45,591 nucleotides of DNA from Clostridium sp. CAG:440 (GCA_000437215.1 FR898643.1:1-45591); one strand, 5' to 3'; positions 15,434-22,755 are shown, counted from the first letter of the stretch. Translations and numbers: made by a program. The notes: a model not told the origin generated them from the sequence alone.

Positions 15434-15544
15434 ATGATAGAAGCTGTTTTATTAGAAATAATATACTTACTTTTATTTGTTATAATTGTCGAAACTATTA
15501 TAGTATTTGCCTTAATTATATTGGTTATAATTTTAAGCAAATAG
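15434..15544 (+). CDS. Small hydrophobic peptide, probable type I toxin
   Basis: The product is a 36-residue peptide starting MIEAVLLEIIYLLLF and ending in LVIILSK, essentially one membrane-spanning helix of Ile, Leu and Val with three Glu. AGGAGG at 15421-15426 is 7 bases before the ATG. A hairpin CACAAC-TTAT-GTTGTG (15401-15416) sits just upstream of that site. It resembles the 30-40 residue membrane toxins of Gram-positive type I toxin-antitoxin loci. An opposing promoter and shared terminator (15551-15670) supply the expected antisense RNA. Toxicity is inferred. Confidence 0.7.
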   Translation: MIEAVLLEIIYLLLFVIIVETIIVFALIILVIILSK

Positions 15545-15549
15545 ACAAT

Positions 15550-15634
15550 AAAAAAACACATCTGTACTTGACGGTTAGATGTGTTTTTTTACATATATAA
15601 CTGGCAAACCACGTTTGTGGATTCTCCATTTCCT
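15550..15634 (-). ncRNA. Predicted antisense (antitoxin) RNA
   Basis: The promoter at 15641-15670 should start a minus-strand RNA near 15634, which ends at the bidirectional hairpin 15551-15589, giving roughly 85 nt. Its 3' 40 nt are perfectly complementary to the toxin mRNA 3' end. Its 5' end repeats the AGGAAATGG and GTGGTTTGCCA boxes found at the toxin mRNA 5' end. A CCAC-AAAC-GTGG hairpin lies between those boxes. Confidence 0.6.
15551..15589. terminator. Bidirectional terminator shared by toxin and antitoxin RNAs
   Basis: A 13-bp stem (15551-15563 with 15577-15589) built around ACACATCT/AGATGTGT has A-runs on one side and T-runs on the other. It can therefore end transcripts from both directions. 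Confidence 0.8.
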
Positions 15635-15640
15635 ATTTTT

Positions 15641-15670
15641 ATTATAATCAAATTTATTGAAAAAGTCAAT
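15641..15670 (-). promoter_or_regulatory. Promoter of the antisense RNA
   Basis: On the minus strand, -35 TTGACT (15665-15670) and -10 TATAAT (15641-15646) are spaced by 18 bases. It is stronger by consensus than the toxin promoter, as expected for an antitoxin RNA. Confidence 0.65.
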
Positions 15671-15694
15671 AAAAATTGCAATTTATTATTTTTT

Positions 15695-16510
15695 CTAATA
15701 TTCCAATTGTTGTTTTTTTCTAACATATAATACTTTCATTTTATATTGAACTCTCAATGGAATAGGCATAGTAGACCAACCTGTAATAAATTCATTAACT
15801 TTCAAATGCAAATCTATTTTGTTTTTTTCTTCTGTTGTAACTTTTGATTGAATTTTGCTTAATTCTATTGTATTATCTGTTCTTAATACAATCTCATCTT
15901 TTGTTATATTTATTATTTCTGCTTCACTATAATTAAAGTGAAAAACACTTCCTTTAGGAATATCATATAAATTCAGCTGTTCAACTGTTCCTCCTACATA
16001 ATTAGTTTCAATCCTTATTCCACATACTAAATCATAATCTTCCGTTTCATCATCAGTTATATTTAAGTTGTTAAAATCTGTAAAGTTGAGATATTGTTCT
16101 ATCTCATATTCATTATTGGGCTGTTGTTGAATTTCTTTATTTCTTATATTAGTTACAATTTCTATATTTTTAACAAAAGCAACAAAATTATTATAAAATT
16201 CTTGCCAATTATTCGGACAATATTCTATTCCAGCATATCTTTTTGCCCCATTATTGTTTGTTTTTATTAAAATAGACCACTCTGATTCAGGACTAATACT
16301 TTTTACAAAAAAATTTTTCCACTCATTACATATTGATACTAAATATGTTACGAATTTATAAAATGCTTCACTATCTATATTGTGCTTTTCAACAAGCTTT
16401 GTTCCATTTATAAAATGTTTAATTTCGTTTTCATTTATTCTAAATTTATCATTACCTATGACTATCACTAATTCATTAACATCTTGTTCAAAATATACTG
16501 GATTATTCAT
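15695..16510 (-). CDS. Mobile-element protein of unknown function (271 aa)
   Basis: A soluble protein with no signal peptide or membrane segment. It has an acidic middle (near TDDETEDYD) and a basic C-terminus (YVRKKQQLEY). The central part contains an alternating hydrophobic pattern suggesting beta structure (GSVFHFNYSEAEIINI). No family was recognised. It is the last gene of a minus-strand run that starts at the promoter at 17389-17417 and lies directly behind the 149-residue gene. A TAG ends it. Confidence 0.65.
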   Translation of the reverse strand: MNNPVYFEQDVNELVIVIGNDKFRINENEIKHFINGTKLVEKHNIDSEAFYKFVTYLVSICNEWKNFFVKSISPESEWSILIKTNNNGAKRYAGIEYCPNNWQEFYNNFVAFVKNIEIVTNIRNKEIQQQPNNEYEIEQYLNFTDFNNLNITDDETEDYDLVCGIRIETNYVGGTVEQLNLYDIPKGSVFHFNYSEAEIINITKDEIVLRTDNTIELSKIQSKVTTEEKNKIDLHLKVNEFITGWSTMPIPLRVQYKMKVLYVRKKQQLEY

Positions 16511-16532
16511 TCCTATGCTCTCCTAATATTCA

Positions 16533-16982
16533 TTATTTTTTAAATATACATTTTATCTTATTGAATATTTTTGTAAATAAAGACACTTTATATTCAACCA
16601 TTGCTACATTATCACTAATATTATCAGTTTCAATATTAATTTGATTTTTGTTTTTAAAAATATCATTTGGATTATATTTTTCATATTTTTCTTTTTCAAG
16701 TTTTTCCATATCATATTTTTCTTTTTCTTCAATTCGTTGTTTTTGATAATCAGTAGCCCAGTATTCTTTAAAAATATTAGCTAAAATCGCTTTTGCCTCT
16801 TTTGAAATATTTTGTTCCGACAATGGCTTTTCTTCATCTATTTCAAAGTTATAATCTTCTTTCATATTATCTAGCCACAACAATAATTTTTCACTTGGAA
16901 TTTTATTTACATCATCTTGATTTGTATATTTTAGTATTTCTATTACTTCTCTATATGCACAAGCATAATTTTCAGCTACCAT
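16533..16982 (-). CDS. Helical mobile-element protein (149 aa)
   Basis: The product is a soluble, strongly helical, charged protein. The N-terminal half contains EVIEILKYTNQDDVNKIPSE and the segment KEAKAILANIFKEYWATDYQ, a pattern I recall from many unannotated clostridial element and gut-genome proteins. The C-terminus ends in a short amphipathic stretch, SLFTKIFNKIKCIFKK, possibly membrane-touching. An AGGAG site precedes the ATG. It is probably cotranscribed with its neighbours on both sides. Function unknown. Confidence 0.7.
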   Translation of the reverse strand: MVAENYACAYREVIEILKYTNQDDVNKIPSEKLLLWLDNMKEDYNFEIDEEKPLSEQNISKEAKAILANIFKEYWATDYQKQRIEEKEKYDMEKLEKEKYEKYNPNDIFKNKNQINIETDNISDNVAMVEYKVSLFTKIFNKIKCIFKK

Positions 16983-17001
16983 TTTTATATTCTCCTTTGT
17001 T

Positions 17002-17370
17002 TTATTTATCTAATTCATCTAATGATGATTCTCTTAGTGCTTCTAATTCATTCTCTACTCTTTGAGCTTCTCTTTTATCTTGAGTAGGAGTATTTATAGT
17101 TGCCTTTCCAATATCTATTGCAGTAAATCTTGGTTTTGGCAGAGGTTCTGCAAAAGCTTTTGAAAAACTGAATCCACCTAATCCACCAAATCGCATATCT
17201 AGTGATTCTCGTGCTTTTCTTTCTTGATCTCTTTTCCTTGTTTGTTCTGTCAAATCCCAACTATCAATTTTAGTTTCACTTGATTCGCTTTTATCTATAT
17301 ATGTTCCTTCTAAATTTTTCTTTTCAATATTTGCATCCAATGGTCTTGTTCCTTCGATACTTTTACTCAT
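17002..17370 (-). CDS. Small unknown protein leading a three-gene element operon
   Basis: The product has 122 residues, is hydrophilic and probably partly disordered (Asp/Glu/Lys/Ser-rich). A glycine-rich stretch RFGGLGGFSFSKAF lies in the middle and a coiled-coil-like end follows (RVENELEALRESSLDELDK). The start at 17370 has GAGGTG 7 bases upstream; a GTG three codons earlier is part of that site. A strong promoter (17389-17417) lies immediately upstream. No family was recognised. Confidence 0.6.
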   Translation of the reverse strand: MSKSIEGTRPLDANIEKKNLEGTYIDKSESSETKIDSWDLTEQTRKRDQERKARESLDMRFGGLGGFSFSKAFAEPLPKPRFTAIDIGKATINTPTQDKREAQRVENELEALRESSLDELDK

Positions 17371-17388
17371 TTTTTTCACCTCATAATA

Positions 17389-17417
17389 ATTATAACATTT
17401 TTAATTCTTATTGTAAA
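17389..17417 (-). promoter_or_regulatory. Promoter of the three-gene element operon
   Basis: On the minus strand, TTTACA (17412-17417) and TATAAT (17389-17394) are spaced by 17 bases. The predicted start lies only a few bases before the ribosome binding site of the gene at 17370, so the leader is very short. Confidence 0.65.
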
Positions 17418-17438
17418 CAGTAACAGAACAATTAAATG

Positions 17439-17732
17439 CTAGCTTTTTAAATTATTAAACAAATACAAAGCAACTTGATTTTTTTCAACTTTCTTCATTT
17501 CCATAATTTTAGCCATTGTAAACATTACAAGTTTATATTTTGCAAAGTTTATTAAAGTAGTTCTATATTCTTCATCAATTTCTTTTAGCATTGTATCAAA
17601 TTTCTCATACATCTCTGATTTATTATATAAGATATCAGCCCAATCACTTGTAGTTAAGCATATACCTAATCTCAATTTATCTTTTATATTCATATCTTTA
17701 ATTATATTTATTATATTTTTAACATTTTCCAT
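17439..17732 (-). CDS. Small helical protein downstream of the relaxase gene
   Basis: The product has 97 residues when started at ATG 17732 (MENVKNIINII), which has an AAAGGAAAGGAA site upstream. A longer reading from 17804 overlaps the relaxase gene and is rejected. It is helical, with TTSDWADILYNKSEMYEKF in the middle, and has no known motif. It starts 20 bases after the relaxase stop codon, so it is probably a mobilization accessory or an element-maintenance protein. That role is inferred from position only. Confidence 0.55.
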   Translation of the reverse strand: MENVKNIINIIKDMNIKDKLRLGICLTTSDWADILYNKSEMYEKFDTMLKEIDEEYRTTLINFAKYKLVMFTMAKIMEMKKVEKNQVALYLFNNLKS

Positions 17733-17751
17733 ATTAAAAATTTCCTTTCCT

Positions 17752-19140
17752 TTAAAATCTTGTATCATCATTTTTCTTTTTATTCTTGTTTTGCTTGTTT
17801 TCATCTGGTATAGTTATTTTTCTATAAATATTATTAGCGATTTCATTATCATTGTCGTCAAATATACCATTTTTATATAAGTCATCACTAACAATTTTAT
17901 AGTTATTATCTTTGTCATAGCAAATTCTTTTATGAAAATGGCTCATAATACTATGCCAAAAGCCTTTAAATTTCTGTAATTCTTGTTTTAGTTTTTCTTT
18001 TTCGCTTTGTAACTTGCCTATAATCTTTTCTTTAGTAGATAGTTTATTTTTTAAATTGCCGATTTCATTATCTTTTAGCTCTATTTCATATTTTAGTGAG
18101 CGATTTTCTTTTTCTATTTCAAAGCTAGAGTGTTCAAAATCTTTAATTGCCATATTTAAGTCATTTACATTTCTTACTGTCTGGGTTATATCTTTTACAT
18201 CTTCTGTATAATTTTTGATTTTTTGAACATCCTCGTTTGAAATAACCATATTATTTTTGTTAAGTTTAGTAGATTTTAGGTTATTTAAAATTTCTTTTAT
18301 ATCATTACTAGAATTATCAAGTATTTTCGTTTGATTATTTGCTTTTTCAAGTTTTTGTTCTTTCTGTTTTAGCTGTTTCTTTATTTCTCTGTAATTACCC
18401 ATTTCATTAACATTGATGTCTTGGTTTCTACCTTTTTGCTTTTCTTTTAACTTAATATTTACTTCATAAAATTTGTTATATGACTTAATACAAGCATTTC
18501 TCATTTTATCTTGTATTTCTGTTAAAGATGTTTTTGTAAATAGCTTAGTTTTTCCAACTTGCTTTTTCATTCCCCTAGTACAATTTTCTATTATTGGAAC
18601 ACCTATAACATGCATATGAGGAGAGGTTTCATCAAAATGTATTGTGGCATTTGCTACTTTAAAAGTTGGTACGATTTTTATTAAAGCTTTTACTTGTTCA
18701 TTATATACATCAACCATTTTTAGCCTATATTCATTATCTTTATTATTCCAAAAATCCATATCTCCAAGTTCTATTATAATTTCACAAGCTATATCATTTT
18801 GAGACTCACATACTTTTTTAAAATAATTTTTAATTTTTCTGTCATCACGATTTTGTTTTGTGTTATATTCGATTCTAGCTTGCTCAAACTCATCTAAATA
18901 TACTTGTTTTACATCATTTACAATATCATTAGTACCATATATTGTTCTAATTAGTTCTCTATGATTATCATAATCTCTTAAATTGTGTTTATTAACATCT
19001 GATAAGTCTTTTGCATTTTGAATTGCATTATTAGATAGAGAAGTAGTACCAGATAAATTATCTTTTGCTACTTTTTTTGCTAATTTACTTTTGTTTTTAT
19101 CACTACCTAAGTGAAAAGAATAAGCTAATTCTTGCTCCAT
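17752..19140 (-). CDS. mobV: MobV-family relaxase (Pre/Mob)
   Basis: The enzyme nicks oriT and pilots single-stranded DNA into a recipient using a co-resident conjugative system. The hallmark metal-binding motif HFDETSPHMHV lies near residues 168-178, and an N-terminal HNLRDYDNH block lies at about 52-60. The C-terminal half is a long Lys/Glu coiled coil, as in Pre/Mob proteins. The start at 19140 is chosen because AAAGGAGGG lies 4-12 bases upstream; an ATG 17 codons earlier is inside the oriT hairpin region. The product has 462 residues. Pairing with a serine recombinase parallels TnpZ/TnpX of Tn4451. Confidence 0.88.
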   Translation of the reverse strand: MEQELAYSFHLGSDKNKSKLAKKVAKDNLSGTTSLSNNAIQNAKDLSDVNKHNLRDYDNHRELIRTIYGTNDIVNDVKQVYLDEFEQARIEYNTKQNRDDRKIKNYFKKVCESQNDIACEIIIELGDMDFWNNKDNEYRLKMVDVYNEQVKALIKIVPTFKVANATIHFDETSPHMHVIGVPIIENCTRGMKKQVGKTKLFTKTSLTEIQDKMRNACIKSYNKFYEVNIKLKEKQKGRNQDINVNEMGNYREIKKQLKQKEQKLEKANNQTKILDNSSNDIKEILNNLKSTKLNKNNMVISNEDVQKIKNYTEDVKDITQTVRNVNDLNMAIKDFEHSSFEIEKENRSLKYEIELKDNEIGNLKNKLSTKEKIIGKLQSEKEKLKQELQKFKGFWHSIMSHFHKRICYDKDNNYKIVSDDLYKNGIFDDNDNEIANNIYRKITIPDENKQNKNKKKNDDTRF

Positions 19141-19159
19141 AAAATCCCTCCTTTGAAAT

Positions 19160-19250
19160 TTCCTCGTAGCTATGGACTTTGGCTTTGCCATAAGTCCTAA
19201 CCCCCTATGAGTTTTGACATTCTATCAAAACTCGGGGGCTCTGCGAGGCA
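19160..19250 (-). other. Probable oriT of the mobilizable element
   Basis: The region immediately upstream of mobV holds nested inverted repeats. GAGTTTTGA (19209-19217) pairs with TCAAAACTC (19225-19233) and is extended by CCCCC (19201-19205) with GGGGG (19234-19238). GGACTT (19174-19179) pairs with AAGTCC (19192-19197). CCTCG near 19162 pairs with CGAGG near 19244. GC-rich repeats at this place fit the known location of MobV nick sites, which lie just upstream of mob. The exact nick cannot be placed. Confidence 0.6.
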
Positions 19251-19336
19251 ATAAAATTTATCTTACATAGACAAATTTTATTCAAATTAACTATCACCAC
19301 TTTCATTTTTATTTCATAAAAACAAAACGTGCCACG

Positions 19337-21265
19337 TTAATTTTTTTCTTCAGTATTATCTTCGCAGAACTTTACTGGCTTAACACCTACTGATATAGGA
19401 ACAGGTTCTTTCATATAAATTACACTATCATTACTTTCATCTGGAATATAATCAAATGCTGTATCAATATCTTGCATTTCAAACTTATCTTCTTCGTTAA
19501 TATATAAAATTCCAAATCTATATTCTTCCATTTTATTATTAGGATCTAATTTATAATAATCTTCTAATGGGAACACTCTAACAATAGCACTATTATCTTC
19601 AGCAAAGTTAAAATAGAACATTTGCTTTTGTAAATAATATGTTGCCTCTGTAAAATGAACATCATAATATTGTTGTAACCTCATTATTATTTCACAGACT
19701 TCCTCATCTGGTAAATAGTTACTAAACCTAACACTACCTAATACATTTCCTAATATCATAGGCTTTGTAATATCAATATAGCCTTTATCATATAATTCTT
19801 GGCAAGGTTTACAAATTGAATCTCTAAAGTTTATTTGTTTTAAAATTAATTCATTTCCAACTAAAGTAAGTTCAATATCTTCAACATACCTCATTATTAA
19901 ATCAGCTTTTTCTTCTCTTGTATAATCTTTCCAAGTTTTAGTTTTCTCTTGATATTCTTTATCTAGTTTTATTTTATTAATAAAATCAATATCCCTTTTT
20001 AATAAAATATCTTTTGGAGTAAATTTTAGTTCTTCTGTGCAATCTGTAATATTTAGTTTTTCTTCAAGTTCTACAATTGTTTTTTCAACAATATGCTTTT
20101 CTTCGTTATACTCCTTTAATTCAAAAGCTCCATTGATATATGCTTTTTTTATCCTTTCAAGTTTAGATTTCTGATTATTTATTTCTTTTTCTAATTGTTC
20201 TTTAGGTTCATCAAATTTTTGTTTTATCATAGGCAAAAAGAATTGATTTACAACAGAATCATACTCAGTTAATTCATCTATAAATTGTTCGAAATATTCA
20301 TTTATTACATTTTCTTTAAATTGAATTTTACAATCATTGCAATAATAGTAGAAGTATGTTTTCCCATTTTTCTTTGTAGTAGCTTTACCACCTAAAATAC
20401 GATTGCATTTAGGACATTTTAGTTTTTGCAAATACAAATAGGTGAGTGTTCTTTGATAACTCCTTGAATTTTTCTTTTTCTGAACTTGGCAATCAGCCCA
20501 CATCTCTTTTGAAATAATAGGTTCAACAACATCTTCATAATATGTTGGATTTTTTGTCCTTTTTCCGTGAATAAAATCACCTTTGTATATTTCATTTTCA
20601 AGAATGTTTTGTATTGTAGAGTCTCTCCAATTATCTTTTCCTAATACTTTTTCTTCATTGAATAGATTACTTATTTTTTGATAAGAATAACCATTATAAT
20701 ATAAATCAAATATTCTAACTATAACATCTTTTGTAGCATAGTCTATTACTAGTTTTTTATCTTCGTGTTTATATCCTAATGGGGCAATATGTGGAATATG
20801 ACCACATTTAATTGCACCAGCTAGTCCTACTTTAGTTCTTTCACTTGTTCTTTCAATTTCATTTTGACTAACACTCATTAATAACCTTGAAATCATTTTA
20901 CCATTTGCACTAGTTGTATTTATTTCATCATTTACACAATCCAAATAAGCATCGTTTTCATCTAGAAATGTCATTAAATTTTCCCAATCATAAATACTTC
21001 TTGTTATTCTATCCAACTTTAAAGCAACAATAGTATTTATTCTTTTAGCTTTTATATCATCTTTTAATCTCTCAAACTCTGGTCTATGATTACCAGTCTT
21101 AGCACTAATTCCAGCATCTTGATAATAATCTATTATTTCATAACCTTTAAATTTACAAAAAGATTCTAATCTTTCTTTTTGTTCTGGAAGACTAAAACCT
21201 TCTCTTGCTTGGTCTTCTGTTGATACTCTCATATATAAGCCACATTTTTTCTTTTCATCTTTCAA
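19337..21265 (-). CDS. Large serine recombinase (TnpX-like)
   Basis: The product (642 residues) should excise and integrate the element. The N-terminal resolvase domain has YMRVSTEDQ with catalytic Ser15, then LDRITRS. A recombinase domain follows (PLGYKHEDKKLVID, then VLGKDNWRDSTIQNIL), then a zinc ribbon (CPKC and later CNDC) and a coiled coil (about 355-400). Beyond the usual end there are about 150 further residues without a recognised motif. The start is TTG at 21265, 8 bases after GGAGG. A promoter, a leader peptide and a terminator lie upstream, implying controlled expression. Confidence 0.9.
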   Translation of the reverse strand: MKDEKKKCGLYMRVSTEDQAREGFSLPEQKERLESFCKFKGYEIIDYYQDAGISAKTGNHRPEFERLKDDIKAKRINTIVALKLDRITRSIYDWENLMTFLDENDAYLDCVNDEINTTSANGKMISRLLMSVSQNEIERTSERTKVGLAGAIKCGHIPHIAPLGYKHEDKKLVIDYATKDVIVRIFDLYYNGYSYQKISNLFNEEKVLGKDNWRDSTIQNILENEIYKGDFIHGKRTKNPTYYEDVVEPIISKEMWADCQVQKKKNSRSYQRTLTYLYLQKLKCPKCNRILGGKATTKKNGKTYFYYYCNDCKIQFKENVINEYFEQFIDELTEYDSVVNQFFLPMIKQKFDEPKEQLEKEINNQKSKLERIKKAYINGAFELKEYNEEKHIVEKTIVELEEKLNITDCTEELKFTPKDILLKRDIDFINKIKLDKEYQEKTKTWKDYTREEKADLIMRYVEDIELTLVGNELILKQINFRDSICKPCQELYDKGYIDITKPMILGNVLGSVRFSNYLPDEEVCEIIMRLQQYYDVHFTEATYYLQKQMFYFNFAEDNSAIVRVFPLEDYYKLDPNNKMEEYRFGILYINEEDKFEMQDIDTAFDYIPDESNDSVIYMKEPVPISVGVKPVKFCEDNTEEKN

Positions 21266-21290
21266 TTTTCAAACCTCCAATCTAACAAAA

Positions 21291-21332
21291 AAGAGACATC
21301 AAAGTACAATACGAGTACTTTTGACATCTCTT
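21291..21332 (-). terminator. Attenuator-type terminator in the recombinase leader
   Basis: Arms 21291-21307 and 21315-21332 pair with small bulges and are followed on the minus strand by a T-run at about 21286-21290. It lies between the leader promoter and the recombinase start, so most transcripts should stop here unless it is prevented. Confidence 0.75.
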
Positions 21333-21399
21333 AAATCCGTTTAACAAAATACAATATAATTGTAATATAATATAAATTTTTCAAAGTGCTCGTAAACAT
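21331..21399 (-). CDS. 22-residue leader peptide of the recombinase gene
   Basis: The frame from ATG 21399 encodes MFTSTLKNLYYITIILYF followed by VKRI, and stops at 21331-21333, exactly where the terminator stem begins. A translating ribosome at this stop would cover the 5' arm of the terminator (as read on the minus strand) and allow read-through. No clear ribosome binding site is visible, and a CATATAGCT/AGCTATATG hairpin overlaps the start, so the peptide is a hypothesis. Confidence 0.45.
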   Translation of the reverse strand: MFTSTLKNLYYITIILYFVKRI

Positions 21400-21439
21400 A
21401 TAGCTTTTGACGAACAGCTATATGCAATTAATTGGCTAT

Positions 21440-21467
21440 ATTATATCACGATTTCAAGAAATGTCAA
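21440..21467 (-). promoter_or_regulatory. Promoter of the recombinase leader
   Basis: On the minus strand, consensus TTGACA (21462-21467) and TATAAT (21440-21445) are spaced by 16 bases. The leader to the recombinase start is about 165 nt. Confidence 0.75.
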
Positions 21468-21479
21468 ATATTTACAAAT

Positions 21480-21761
21480 TTATATTTTTTTCAAATATTC
21501 TTCTAACTCTGATAATTTTATCTTTTTAGATAAGTTTGAAATATACACATCATTTGAATAATTGAAAACTAAAAAAGTAATACTTTTAATAATCACTTTA
21601 TGTGGTTCAATATATGTAAGATTAGTTTTTTCTAATTTCCTAATGCTACCATTTATAAAAGTAGGGGTAACTTTAGCAAATTCACATATAAATTCAAGTC
21701 TCTGTTTTAGACATTCTTCAAATTGTAATTCTTGTTTAATTATTTTCAATTTATACACCAT
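21480..21761 (-). CDS. Small unknown protein at the element edge
   Basis: The frame codes for 89-93 residues. The ATG at 21761 directly abuts AAGG, so the TTG four codons later (21749), spaced better from AAAGGATGG, may be the real start. The protein is basic and could contain a small helical domain (LEFICEFAKVTPTFINGSIRKL looks helix-turn-helix-like), followed by a beta-rich part. A regulator of the recombinase would fit the location, but no family was recognised. Confidence 0.5.
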   Translation of the reverse strand: MVYKLKIIKQELQFEECLKQRLEFICEFAKVTPTFINGSIRKLEKTNLTYIEPHKVIIKSITFLVFNYSNDVYISNLSKKIKLSELEEYLKKI

Positions 21762-21802
21762 CCTTTCATTTGGATGATTTTTATATTGTTTTTAGACAAC
21801 AA

Positions 21803-21837
21803 AAAAATCAACCAGATTTATTTTCTGATTGATTTTT
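21803..21837 (-). terminator. Terminator of the tRNA-Leu(UAA) transcript
   Basis: Arms 21803-21816 and 21824-21837 pair nearly fully and are followed by T on the minus strand. It lies about 40 bases past the tRNA 3' end. Confidence 0.65.
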
Positions 21838-21875
21838 GTATTTATCTGTTTTATTAGTTCGAACAGATACGTCAT

Positions 21876-21963
21876 TGGTGCAGATGGCCGGAATCGAACC
21901 GGCACGGTTTATTCAACCGCAGGATTTTAAGTCCTGTGCGTCTACCAGTTCCGCCACATCTGC
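21876..21963 (-). tRNA. tRNA-Leu (anticodon TAA)
   Basis: This is an intact class II tRNA. Acceptor GCAGATG pairs with CATCTGC, CCA is encoded, the variable arm is CGGTT/AACCG, and the T-arm is GCCGG-TTCGATT-CCGGC. The anticodon TAA lies at plus-strand 21927-21929 and reads TTA, a major Leu codon here. It has a strong promoter and bounds the mobile element on the right. Confidence 0.95.
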
Positions 21964-22020
21964 ATAAATTAAACTGGCTTATCTTAACGACAATTGATAT
22001 TATAATATGTCATAAAAAAA
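21964..22020. repeat. Direct repeat, copy 1 (tRNA-Leu upstream region)
   Basis: The stretch GGCTTATCTTAACGACAATT and the following bases through the -10 region match 23003-23041 with one difference in about 38 bases. Together with the tRNA it forms a roughly 145-bp imperfect repeat of the segment 22906-23045. Confidence 0.85.
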
Positions 22021-22027
22021 AAGTCAA
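21999..22027 (-). promoter_or_regulatory. Promoter of tRNA-Leu(UAA)
   Basis: On the minus strand, TTGACT (22022-22027) and TATAAT (21999-22004) are spaced by 17 bases, about 36 bases upstream of the tRNA 5' end. Confidence 0.8.
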
Positions 22028-22128
22028 TACAAAAATGAAAAAAAGTAAAAAAAATTTGTATATTATTAATTGCATTTAATTTTTCACTTATCAAGATATT
22101 AAATACCGTATTAAAAGTTTGCAAATAC

Positions 22129-22157
22129 TTGCTATTTTATGTAAAATGGCATATAAT
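22129..22157 (+). promoter_or_regulatory. Promoter of the 151-residue membrane protein gene
   Basis: TTGCTA (22129-22134) and TATAAT (22152-22157) are spaced by 17 bases. The leader of about 90 nt includes a small TCCTCT-ATCA-AGAGGA hairpin. Confidence 0.6.
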
Positions 22158-22253
22158 CATTAATAGTTACCTTATATAAGGTAAGTAGAATTTATCCTCT
22201 ATCAAGAGGACACCAGACATTATTAATTTTTTTATTAAAAGGAGGACCATACC

Positions 22254-22709
22254 ATGAAAGAACGGAGAACATTTATTTGCAAAGTAAAGCAAGTGAACGA
22301 GCAACATATGAATACTATTGAAGCTATTATATTAGTGGTAATTGTGTTGTTTATTGCTAGTTTTCTTGTTAGTTGGAAACTTTTTCATAAGCCGTTAAGT
22401 ACTAATCAGTTTGAAGCATGTGAGCAGGTAGCACGTGATGTTTATGCTCAAGCTCAAAAGGGCACTAGTATATTTGAAGTGCCAGAAGATTATTCTGTTA
22501 GTATAGATTCAACAACTATAAATGTTAGATTAGCTAATTATCGAGGCAAAGTTATTGCAAAGGTACAAAAAGGTGAACTTGAAATGACACAAGATAGGGA
22601 AATTGGCTCAGCGATATTGGACAGCATTGTAATGGGACTTATATTTATATTATACCCTTTAATGATAATGGTATTAATATTGGAAGTTGTTGAAATGGTA
22701 AATGAATAG
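22254..22709 (+). CDS. Two-helix membrane protein, unknown
   Basis: The product has 151 residues. A helix at about 20-45 (AIILVVIVLFIASFLVSW) and a second at about 122-147 flank an outside or inside domain of about 75 residues (VARDVYAQAQKGTSIFEVPE). The N-terminus is basic. A strong AAAGGAGG precedes the ATG. It is a lone gene with its own promoter and terminator, placed between the intact and the decayed tRNA-Leu copies. No family was recognised. Confidence 0.65.
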   Translation: MKERRTFICKVKQVNEQHMNTIEAIILVVIVLFIASFLVSWKLFHKPLSTNQFEACEQVARDVYAQAQKGTSIFEVPEDYSVSIDSTTINVRLANYRGKVIAKVQKGELEMTQDREIGSAILDSIVMGLIFILYPLMIMVLILEVVEMVNE

Positions 22710-22721
22710 TTTTAAAATGGT

Positions 22722-22755
22722 ATGCAAGGGAAATGATTTTATCATTTCCTTTTTG
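22722..22755 (+). terminator. Terminator after the membrane protein gene
   Basis: GGAAATGA (22729-22736) pairs with TCATTTCC (22742-22749), extended by flanking GCAA/TTGC, followed by a T-run. Confidence 0.75.

Larger units (their letters stand above)
15300..21765 (-). mobile_element. Tn4451-like mobilizable element (approximate limits)
   Basis: The block carries a large serine recombinase (642 residues), a MobV-type relaxase with an adjacent probable oriT, a promoter-leader unit in front of the recombinase, and five small or unknown genes, all on the minus strand. This is the gene set of Tn4451/TnpX-TnpZ-type mobilizable elements. It uses conjugation machinery from elsewhere; none is encoded here. 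The limits are estimates: no terminal repeats or target duplications could be resolved. It lies between tRNA-Leu(CAA) and tRNA-Leu(UAA). No resistance gene was recognised among the cargo. Confidence 0.65.

Noticed and set aside
15349..15561. 70-codon minus-strand frame across the toxin locus
   Set aside because: It runs antisense through the toxin gene and regulatory boxes, with no ribosome binding site; a shadow of the toxin frame.
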